DNA of 64,000 nt. Source: JAAEPI01 sp964352625 (GTDB lineage: Bacteria; Bacteroidota; Bacteroidia; Cytophagales; Cyclobacteriaceae). Positions 43,116 through 50,322 of this stretch are shown here, one piece after another. The stretch is from contig CAYGSD010000008.1 in NCBI GenBank assembly GCA_964352625.1, positions 62,001 through 126,000 on the forward strand, written 5' to 3'. Position 1 is the stretch's first letter; each line of letters begins with the position of its first letter. The translations under genes were made by a program, and so were the position numbers. The notes beneath the pieces are model-generated. The model did no database searches. It saw only the letters and a list, made by a program, of their open reading frames with translations, and was not told the DNA's origin.

Positions 43116-45716
43116 TTAGTCTCCTACTTCCCACTGAAGAACCGGACCGTTCGATCCACTGATTCCGGATGGCCCAAAGGCCCAAGTGGAAGTGCTTAAG
43201 TCTGGGAATGATGATGATTGGTCTCCGTTTATGCTAAAGTCAACCCCTGTTAGGTTTGTGATACCTATGGATGCGTTACCACCCATAAGTATTGCGTCGG
43301 TATTGTAATAGCCCGAACCTAAAGTTGTTCCATCAAAATCATTTCCTGCGAAGATTCCAGAAGTTGTTGGATCTGTTGTAGTTACATCACCAGAAGAATA
43401 AACGCCATTTATCAAGGATTTATCAGCGCTACCACTCGCCCATCCAAAAAATCCTCCGGTATCTGCATCGCCAGATACGCTACCCGTAGCATAAGAGTCT
43501 GAAATACCCCCGAATAGCGCTCCTATACCGCCCACGAACCCTCCTACACGATCAGCAATGCTGGATCCTGTGAGAGTGGTTCCACCTACGTTGGCAGTTG
43601 TAAATGATTCAGTAATTGATCCGCTAGTAATATAACCTACGAACCCCCCGGTCCTTGAAGCTGTACCTCCGACATTTGTTGCAATCGTTCCTCCAAGGAC
43701 GTAACATTTGCTTATGGTTCCATTGTTAGCCAATTCGCCAACCATTCCACCTACATATTGACCTCCAAGAATACCATTTGAGTGAATTGTTAGACCCAAG
43801 TTAGAGACACTTCCTCCGTCTATCACACCGAATAAACCCACTCTATCAGAACCTGAAGTAATCCATATATTTTGAACTTCATTAAAATTCCCTTCAATCG
43901 ATCCTGCAAAATCAACGATAGGATCCCAGCCATCACCAGTCAGATAAGAATCTAAATCCACACTACCCGTCATCTCAAAATAAGCATCCAAATGTCTTCT
44001 CACGCTATCCAGCTCCAAGGCTTCATTAATTTCGTAAGGGTAATTTTCACTACCGTCTCCTCCCGTGAAGAAGGCTGTTTTGAAATCATACGCCTCATCA
44101 GCATCCAAACTGCCGCCATTGTCCGCAACAGGATTTGCGGATAGAAGAGTCACTGTGAAATCTGTAAGTGCATCCAACGTGGAGCTTGGAGTGATGGTCA
44201 CTACCGACCCTGATGCGGTGAAAGTAGAAGGAACAGAGGATGCACCTGCTAGCAAAGTATAGCTACCCGATGCAAAAGTGCTTTCCACGCTGCTAGTAAA
44301 GGTCACGACGATTTCTCCAGACCTATCCGCCTGATCTATGGCAGCACTTGTGCTCAGTGTATTTGAAGAAATCTCCACACTCGTCACTGAAATTTCTCCA
44401 GGTGCAATGGTCGTGAAGGTGGAGGAAAATGCTGCCTCCAGGCTAGCTCCGTTGAGTCCATCCGCTTCGGTGATTTCCAAAGTGTACGTGGTGGAGTTGA
44501 TAAGATTAGAAGAGGGCGTGATGGTAAGCACTGCGCCGTTCACGCTCGATGTGGTAGAGGCGCTGTTGCTTCCTTCCTTCAGCGTATACGCGATGGATGA
44601 TTCATCTACATCGTCAGAAAATGTAACCGTGATAGCGCCGGAAGTAGAAACGTCAGTGGCAGCATCTGCCGGATCCACAGTTTCTACAGAGAAAGTAGGA
44701 GGAAGAACTAAACCATCCTTATTGTTAGCTCCATCGTCGGTTAGTTGATCGTACAGCGCCTGACTAACTTGATAAGTAATTGGATCACCGTTGGCATCCC
44801 TGTTACCGCCCATGTCCAAGTGTACCAAATTTGGGTTGGACGTTTCGTCCACTGTGAGTGTGCTCAGCACATTGGTCACACCCCCTACTGCCGCATTTGG
44901 AATGTCATCCCCATCTAATCGAAGATATTCCAGGTCCGCAAATTCAGTAGCATCGAAATCGGAAAGATTGTGTCTGAAAACTCGAATTCTGAGCATACCA
45001 GCAGGCAAATCCATTGAGGTTAGGAAATTGGCCGTGTTGGTAGCCGAATTGGTATACTGAAGCGTATCAAGATTGGCATTATTGGACAGGTCCAGCTCCG
45101 ATATGCTCGTGTAGTCAACATCCAAATAGCGTAAGGCAGAGAAAAACTGTATACCATCTATATCCTGAATATCGAGGGGTGCAGAGGATGAACCTCCCAG
45201 ATCAAGACCGGTGATAGTGGCAGCAGCGGCCATGTCCAGCATATAAGTTCCTTCTTCCTCGGTAGCATAGCCAAGGCCCTCAAGAGCTTTTCCAAATTCA
45301 GCATCAGGAATTACAAAACCCTCTTCTCCTACCGTAGTAAAGGAGAATATTTCGCTGGTGGCGACTCGATCTTTGGTATCAGTCACTTGCACTTTCCAGT
45401 AATAAGTGGTGGAATTTTCCAAAGGAGTGCTAAAGGTCACGCTGGTATTAGTGCCTGTGAAAATAAGTGTCGACGGATCAGCAGTAGTGCCGAAGTACAG
45501 CGCGTATTCTTCCACGCCGCTTTCAGCTTCTGCTTCCTCCCAAGTGAGGGTTGGGGTGAGCGGTTGATTCACTGCTTCATCTGCAGGTGATGTGAGTTCA
45601 GGCACAGACGGCCCGGCGGGTTTAGGATCATCTTTGTCTTTACAAGAAATCAGAAAAATGAACCCAAAAAAGAGTGTGCACATCAGCGTGCCAAGTAATA
45701 GTTTAGACCTTTTCAT
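43116..45716 (-). CDS. Large multidomain surface lipoprotein (Ig-like, LRR-like, Big_5-like, GLUG)
   Basis: First gene of the operon. Start at 45716 gives a lipoprotein signal (LMCTLFFGFIFLISCKDKDD). Order after that: a fibronectin/Ig-like domain (PELTSPADEAVNQPLTPTL and YYWKVQVTDT), then a short leucine-rich-like region (LDVDYTSISELDLSNN). Two Big_5-type Ig domains come next (VDPADAATDVSTSGAITVTFS and EVVVTFTSSVEST-like). GLUG repeats fill the C-terminal third (VGGMVGELANNGTISKCYV, GGFVGYITSGSITESF, GGFFGWASGSADKSLI). About 866 residues. Likely an extended surface adhesin or ligand-capture protein. It diverges from a membrane-bound HTH-like protein gene 139 bases away. Confidence 0.82.
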   Translation of the reverse strand: MKRSKLLLGTLMCTLFFGFIFLISCKDKDDPKPAGPSVPELTSPADEAVNQPLTPTLTWEEAEAESGVEEYALYFGTTADPSTLIFTGTNTSVTFSTPLENSTTYYWKVQVTDTKDRVATSEIFSFTTVGEEGFVIPDAEFGKALEGLGYATEEEGTYMLDMAAAATITGLDLGGSSSAPLDIQDIDGIQFFSALRYLDVDYTSISELDLSNNANLDTLQYTNSATNTANFLTSMDLPAGMLRIRVFRHNLSDFDATEFADLEYLRLDGDDIPNAAVGGVTNVLSTLTVDETSNPNLVHLDMGGNRDANGDPITYQVSQALYDQLTDDGANNKDGLVLPPTFSVETVDPADAATDVSTSGAITVTFSDDVDESSIAYTLKEGSNSASTTSSVNGAVLTITPSSNLINSTTYTLEITEADGLNGASLEAAFSSTFTTIAPGEISVTSVEISSNTLSTSAAIDQADRSGEIVVTFTSSVESTFASGSYTLLAGASSVPSTFTASGSVVTITPSSTLDALTDFTVTLLSANPVADNGGSLDADEAYDFKTAFFTGGDGSENYPYEINEALELDSVRRHLDAYFEMTGSVDLDSYLTGDGWDPIVDFAGSIEGNFNEVQNIWITSGSDRVGLFGVIDGGSVSNLGLTIHSNGILGGQYVGGMVGELANNGTISKCYVLGGTIATNVGGTASRTGGFVGYITSGSITESFTTANVGGTTLTGSSIADRVGGFVGGIGALFGGISDSYATGSVSGDADTGGFFGWASGSADKSLINGVYSSGDVTTTDPTTSGIFAGNDFDGTTLGSGYYNTDAILMGGNASIGITNLTGVDFSINGDQSSSFPDLSTSTWAFGPSGISGSNGPVLQWEVGD

Positions 45717-45761
45717 CGTACGTTTATTTGGTTGATAGTCAGCTAAATCATCGTCAAAACA

Positions 45762-45775
45762 TTGACAATTGACAA
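45762..45775. promoter_or_regulatory. Tandem ttgacaa heptamers in the divergent promoter region
   Basis: Two adjacent copies of TTGACAA in the 139-base region between the GLUG operon and the HTH/membrane gene. Direct repeats in a divergent intergenic region are candidate regulator sites. No standard -7 element was recognised, so this is only a suggestion. Confidence 0.25.
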
Positions 45776-45855
45776 TCCAAGAAAAGTGATTCTGCAGAAA
45801 AAAAGGGGCTTTCAACGAATTTTATCGAATTTTATGCATCATTATCAATTAGCTC

Positions 45856-46998
45856 GTGTCGAAGGATCCATATAAAGAACTACTATCTAAACTGAGTGCC
45901 CTTTTTGGGGGATTTGACGAAGGGAGTAAGAAATTTTCAAAAGCCTCAAATTCTGACATTTCCAGAGAGCTTGGGTACAGCGATGCTCAGTTTTCACGGC
46001 TTATCAACCAACACGCCACCGAAGGCGAGTACCAAAGAGCCAATCAAAACGCCGACAGAATTCTGAAGTTAATTGAACTCGAAAAGAGGCTTGAGAAAGT
46101 AGGTGACAACCCCAAGAAGGCACTGGCCTCTCCTAGAAAAAGATTGCTTTTTCTACTGGCAGGCCTTACGCTAGGAGCGGTGATCAGTTACTTTATTTTT
46201 GGAAACGCAGTAAGCGAAAATCCCCCAGCAAGTTCGAGATACGATATGCTCGAATGGAGTTTCGAAACTTCCTACATTAATCCTTATACCAAGCTAAAAG
46301 ATTTACCGGACAATTGTGAGTTCCCATGTTACAAGTATCAGGGCAAGTGGGAGCTGGAAAAACCGTACAAGCTTCCTGTGTTTCGAGAAAGAAACGGGTT
46401 TCATTATGTGGCCACAGATGTGCGGATGTATAACACATGCAAGTATGAGCCAAGCCAGCTTGGCAATGTCCTCGAAGGGTATGAGTATCAGAGCCACGAA
46501 ATATGGTACGACATGAGAGAGTGGCCAATGGATTCATTCATGATTAATTCAAAGGCTTTCGAGCTTACACCTAGTTATCAAAGCATGAAACTTGAAGAGG
46601 AGAAATCCTTTGTGAAGATTGCCAACATCCACACCTTCTTCCGCAATGAGTTCAGACTTGACTCCACCGAGATCATTCGATCGGGGAAAGTCATAGGGCG
46701 CGATGTGGAGTTTGTGGAGCGATCCACATTACTTGAAAATTTGGGCAGCAGGGCACTAGCCGATGAAATTCTTAAGGAAGTGAATGCGATCATTATTAAT
46801 CGACTTGAGGATTTTTCAAGACCAATAAACTGTGACGTGGCACCCCTTCCCAAAAGTGATTTTCATGCCATCTCAAATGGCGATCTGGTCAGTTTTGAAT
46901 GCAAGCTCACCACATCTCGTGTATCCATTGACTACACCAAAACCTATCGATTGGTGGATCAATTTATCAAGAACAAATGCCAGCCTACTGAGAATTGA
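45856..46998 (+). CDS. Membrane-spanning protein with N-terminal HTH-like domain and large exported domain
   Basis: No known family recognised. From the GTG start, residues 31-70 read as a helix-turn-helix-like segment (NSDISRELGYSDAQFSRLIN). A charged helix follows, then one hydrophobic span (about 97-116, LLFLLAGLTLGAVISYFIFG). The 260-residue C-terminal domain has paired cysteines (DNCEFPCYKYQGKW, NTCKYEP) and a last one near the end. This topology, DNA-binding inside and sensing outside, resembles ToxR-type one-component regulators. It is divergent from the eight-gene envelope operon, its likely target. Length 380. Confidence 0.6.
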   Translation: MSKDPYKELLSKLSALFGGFDEGSKKFSKASNSDISRELGYSDAQFSRLINQHATEGEYQRANQNADRILKLIELEKRLEKVGDNPKKALASPRKRLLFLLAGLTLGAVISYFIFGNAVSENPPASSRYDMLEWSFETSYINPYTKLKDLPDNCEFPCYKYQGKWELEKPYKLPVFRERNGFHYVATDVRMYNTCKYEPSQLGNVLEGYEYQSHEIWYDMREWPMDSFMINSKAFELTPSYQSMKLEEEKSFVKIANIHTFFRNEFRLDSTEIIRSGKVIGRDVEFVERSTLLENLGSRALADEILKEVNAIIINRLEDFSRPINCDVAPLPKSDFHAISNGDLVSFECKLTTSRVSIDYTKTYRLVDQFIKNKCQPTEN

Positions 46999-47004
46999 GC
47001 ATCA

Positions 47005-48234
47005 ATGAATGATCCCAAGGTGCTAAAAGTAGCCATCATCGGAGGCGGAGCAGCCGGTTTCTTCTCGGCACTGTCAGTCAAAGAGCATCACCCAGGTGCT
47101 CAGGTGATCATGTTTGAAAAGACGAGTAAGCTACTCTCAAAAGTTAAAGTCTCAGGAGGTGGGCGGTGCAACGTCACCAATTCAGAAACTAAAATCAGCG
47201 AACTCATCAAAGCCTATCCAAGAGGGGCCAAACTACTCAAGAAAGCCTTTCATGATTTCTCTACATCCGACACGGTCAATTGGTTTGAGAAGCGAGGCGT
47301 CCGTTTGAAAACTGAAAAGGACGGACGAATTTTCCCAACATCTGATGATTCACAAACTGTGATCGATTGTTTGCTTCGGGAGATTCGAAAACTTCATATT
47401 GAAATTCGAACCAGCTCACCCATAGAGAAAATAGAATCAGTACCAGGAGGTTTTTTGCTACACACAAAGCATGAACAGGAAAAATTTAACAAAGTGATCA
47501 TTGCCTCTGGAGGCTCGCCAAAACGAGAGGGTCTCTCCTGGCTGGAAGAATTGGGGCATGAAATCGTTGAACCTGTTCCATCGCTGTTTACTTTCAATAT
47601 GCCCCGAAACCAAATCACCTCTCTTATGGGTGTCGTTTGTGAGCAAACTACCGTGAGCATCCAAGGGACTAAACTGAAGTCGTCCGGGCCCTTACTAATT
47701 ACTCATTGGGGAATGAGCGGTCCGGCCATTCTTAAACTCTCCGCTTTCGGAGCTAGGCTTCTCAGTGAGAAAAATTATGAATTCAATATTCAAGTGAATT
47801 GGACGAATGGACTGAGTGATGAACAGGTATTAGATCAAATAGATCAGGCAGCTATTTCAAACCCAAACAAGCAGCTAGCTAATCTCAAATTGTTTGGTCT
47901 TCCTGAGAGACTTTGGCTTTTTCTTCTAACCAATGCAGACCTATCAGAAGTAAAAAAATGGACGGAGCTTGGCAAGAAGGGAATGAACAAACTCACGAGC
48001 GTCCTAGTAAATGACATTTATAGTGTAAAAGGAAAAACAACTTTCAAAGAAGAATTCGTGACCTGTGGAGGCGTAAGTCTTAAGAGTATCAATTCGAAAA
48101 CTTTGGAAAGCTTACCCTGCCCCGGCCTTTACTTTGCCGGAGAAGTGCTGGACATAGATGGCATTACGGGGGGCTTTAATTTCCAGGCGGCTTGGACGAC
48201 CGCATTTATTGCCGGACAGATCAAGCAGCCTTGA
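47005..48234 (+). CDS. HI0933-like flavoprotein (YhiN family NAD(P)/FAD-dependent oxidoreductase)
   Basis: Cytoplasmic flavoprotein of the HI0933/YhiN family; the reaction is unknown. FAD-binding motif VAIIGGGAAGFFSALSV at residues 8-24. Family-specific KVKVSGGGRCNVTNSE (about 48-63), VIIASGGSPK and LITHWGMSGPAIL follow. The C-terminal block FVTCGGVSLKSIN and LYFAGEVLDIDGITGGFNFQAAW is diagnostic. 409 residues. It begins 6 bases after the stop of the HTH/membrane gene, so the two may be cotranscribed, although this family is usually a stand-alone housekeeping gene. Confidence 0.93.
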   Translation: MNDPKVLKVAIIGGGAAGFFSALSVKEHHPGAQVIMFEKTSKLLSKVKVSGGGRCNVTNSETKISELIKAYPRGAKLLKKAFHDFSTSDTVNWFEKRGVRLKTEKDGRIFPTSDDSQTVIDCLLREIRKLHIEIRTSSPIEKIESVPGGFLLHTKHEQEKFNKVIIASGGSPKREGLSWLEELGHEIVEPVPSLFTFNMPRNQITSLMGVVCEQTTVSIQGTKLKSSGPLLITHWGMSGPAILKLSAFGARLLSEKNYEFNIQVNWTNGLSDEQVLDQIDQAAISNPNKQLANLKLFGLPERLWLFLLTNADLSEVKKWTELGKKGMNKLTSVLVNDIYSVKGKTTFKEEFVTCGGVSLKSINSKTLESLPCPGLYFAGEVLDIDGITGGFNFQAAWTTAFIAGQIKQP

Positions 48235-48304
48235 TAAAAGTCATCAATCTTTTTCTTGATTGCCTAGCCTCAACTTCACTAAATTTGTGAAAATTTCAAC
48301 CCAA

Positions 48305-48808
48305 ATGAAAAATCTACTTTTTACCCTCTTAGCACTTGTTATTTTTTCATCTTGCAAAAAATCAAGTGAGCAATCCAATCAAGAAAAAGAGCCAGAAGTG
48401 GCCACAGTTTATTCTTCGTACGGTGATAAAATAGCTGCTGATGATGCACAAAGTGTTGCGATCATAGATGCTTTAATGGCTGATACAGATTCCCTAAACG
48501 TGAAACTCACAGGTGAAATTGAAAAAACATGCGCCATGAAGGGCTGCTGGATGACTGTGAAAACAGGTGACAGCACAAGCATGCGTGTGACCTTCAAAGA
48601 CTATGGATTCTTTGTACCTAAAGAAGGTGTTGCGGGGAAACAAGCCATTATGGAAGGTACAGTTACCAAGACTGTAACTTCGGTTGAAGTCCTCAGACAC
48701 TATGCACAAGATGAAGGTAAGTCTGCAGAAGAAATCAATGCGATCACCGAACCAAAAGAGGAGTACGCATTCGTAGCGACAGGCGTATTGATCGAAGAGA
48801 CTAAATAA
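48305..48808 (+). CDS. DUF4920 lipoprotein
   Basis: Small envelope lipoprotein (MKNLLFTLLALVIFSSCKKSS, Cys 17) of the DUF4920 family, found mainly in Bacteroidota. The core VYSSYGDKIAADDAQSVAII and LTGEIEKTCAMKGCWMTVKTGD contains the conserved Cys-Ala-Met-Lys-Gly-Cys-Trp motif, which may bind metal or form a redox pair. FKDYGFFVPKEGVAGKQAIMEG follows, an OB-fold-like region. About 167 residues. Start taken at 48305 for the lipoprotein signal. The stop overlaps the convergent protease-like gene by 8 bases. Confidence 0.85.
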   Translation: MKNLLFTLLALVIFSSCKKSSEQSNQEKEPEVATVYSSYGDKIAADDAQSVAIIDALMADTDSLNVKLTGEIEKTCAMKGCWMTVKTGDSTSMRVTFKDYGFFVPKEGVAGKQAIMEGTVTKTVTSVEVLRHYAQDEGKSAEEINAITEPKEEYAFVATGVLIEETK

Positions 48809-50003
48809 ATCTAATAAGCCTGAACGTTACTTCACTTTCAGTTCCACGCTGAAGGATTCTAAGCGTAACTTTTTTGTCTGGTTTCGATGCAAAAACCGAG
48901 GATTCTTCTGTAAAATTCTTGGCAGTAAGCTCTGTCCCATTTATGGCTAAGACTTGATCGCCGACCTGCAATCCAACTTTAGCAGCTGGTGAATCTTTCT
49001 GAACATAGCTGATGAAGAATTTATCGCCCTCAGGTGTAATCTTAATTCCACTCATGTCAAACTCAAAGGACTTTCCAAACAGTCTGTTTGGTTTCAGGTA
49101 CAGAGTAGCTCCATGAAAATCGACAATGAAGTTGAATCGACTTAAGAGTCCCATCCCGACGGATCCCCTATTTTTTCCCTCAAACTGGTCTGAGGTAAAC
49201 GAAGCAATCGGCTCTTCAAAGGTGTAAGATCCAATTTGAACGGTTCTGGTTCTGCCAACATTCCCCTTGATTTCTCCACCGCTCCCTCTCCCCAAAGTTG
49301 TCTCTACATTCTTGTATGGAACGTTGAAAATATTTTCCTTGGAGTCATAAAGAATTGTATGAGGTGCCCCGGTTTTTAGGATAAAATAATCTTCCTGTTC
49401 TTCCCAGTTTTGAAAAGCTGACTTCACAAATACTTTCACCTCTCCATTTTCAAACTTCAAGGGAACAGCATCATAGCCCGTCGGGGGCTTAAAGGAAGCG
49501 GGTTCCCAAAGAGTCATTACCTGTTTGTCATTGTCAAACTCAACCACAAACCTCCCAAAAAGGTCTCTACCAATTATTCCATGCACCACCGTTTGAGCTG
49601 TAGTTGATAGTCCCAGAAAGTCATATTCCAAGACCATGATCGAATGATTATAGCCAGTTTGAGTTCCATCTCTAAGCTCCAGAAATGCGCCATTTGCCGA
49701 ATACCCTACTAACGGCCCATCACTTGTGCTCCCCAGTGAGATCTTCCGAAGGAGCTCCACTCCATAATCTTCTGCCAGCTTTGAACTCGTCAGAATGGTA
49801 TGCTCGATACTGGTATCAACAATCACTCTTATTTGCACTTTACCATTAAGCCCCAGAGGTATCGTGATTAAGTTATTATTAATGTTAAAAAACACCTTGG
49901 AATAGGTGGAGTCCTGTGGTAGACTGAATCCAAATTGCTGCCCTCTCGCGGAGGTCATTACAATTCCAATCAATAAAACGGTAAATGCTTTAGACAAACT
50001 CAT
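48801..50003 (-). CDS. Secreted retropepsin-like aspartyl protease with PDZ domain
   Basis: Exported two-lobe aspartyl-protease-like protein with a C-terminal PDZ domain. Start at 50003 gives a signal peptide (LSKAFTVLLIGIVMTSARG). The first active-site strand is VRVIVDTSIEHTIL, with DTS in place of the usual DTG. The second lobe reads FILKTGAPHTILYD, where the expected aspartate is lysine, so the second catalytic Asp appears absent. The PDZ domain covers about the last 90 residues (ISYVQKDSPAAKVGLQVGDQVLAING). 401 residues. It could be an inactive binding protein, or use a single aspartate in a dimer. Confidence 0.82.
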   Translation of the reverse strand: MSLSKAFTVLLIGIVMTSARGQQFGFSLPQDSTYSKVFFNINNNLITIPLGLNGKVQIRVIVDTSIEHTILTSSKLAEDYGVELLRKISLGSTSDGPLVGYSANGAFLELRDGTQTGYNHSIMVLEYDFLGLSTTAQTVVHGIIGRDLFGRFVVEFDNDKQVMTLWEPASFKPPTGYDAVPLKFENGEVKVFVKSAFQNWEEQEDYFILKTGAPHTILYDSKENIFNVPYKNVETTLGRGSGGEIKGNVGRTRTVQIGSYTFEEPIASFTSDQFEGKNRGSVGMGLLSRFNFIVDFHGATLYLKPNRLFGKSFEFDMSGIKITPEGDKFFISYVQKDSPAAKVGLQVGDQVLAINGTELTAKNFTEESSVFASKPDKKVTLRILQRGTESEVTFRLIRFI

Positions 50004-50141
50004 GGTCAAACTGGTTTTCGCTGAATTAAAGTTATTCAAAATATCAAAGACACCTAGTTGACATTTTAAAATTCAATTCCCCCCACTTTAATTTTTCGTT
50101 AACAATTACTTCACATTTCTTTATTTTTGACCGGAAGAAAA

Positions 50142-50288
50142 ATGGCGCTGACCTTGAATCAAGAAACCACCGTAGAAAAAAAGAAAAGCAAAAAGCTTTC
50201 TCGATTCTGGCTCGCTTTAGAAATCGTTCTTTTCATCTGCTTTCTGGCGTTTATTATTCTGAACTATCATTTTGAGTTCGTCTCCTAA
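50142..50288 (+). CDS. Small single-span membrane protein, 48 residues
   Basis: Short ATG-to-TAA frame. A Lys-rich start (TTVEKKKSKKLSRF) precedes one hydrophobic segment (about residues 23-42, WLALEIVLFICFLAFIIL), so the N-terminus should be cytoplasmic. A TATTTTTG matching the TAnnTTTG -7 element lies at 50122-50129, just upstream. The helicase gene starts 34 bases after its stop, so the two may be cotranscribed. Function unknown. The coherent basic-then-hydrophobic pattern makes it a credible gene despite its size. Confidence 0.6.
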   Translation: MALTLNQETTVEKKKSKKLSRFWLALEIVLFICFLAFIILNYHFEFVS

Positions 50289-50322
50289 CCAGAAAAACCT
50301 AAGGCTAAGGTAGATTTGCTGG

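Noticed and set aside
42346..44748. Several plus-strand frames opposite the GLUG lipoprotein genes
   Set aside because: They arise from repeated Gly/Thr/Val-rich codons on the other strand and lack any domain of their own.
41841..45716. Repetitive appearance of the GLUG/Ig genes considered as a CRISPR or satellite array
   Set aside because: Repetition is at protein level with variable spacing; no identical DNA repeats with equal spacers are present.
34257..45716. Interpretation as a classical polysaccharide utilisation locus
   Set aside because: No SusC-type TonB receptor, SusD lipoprotein or glycoside hydrolase is present; the pores are OprO/P-like porins.
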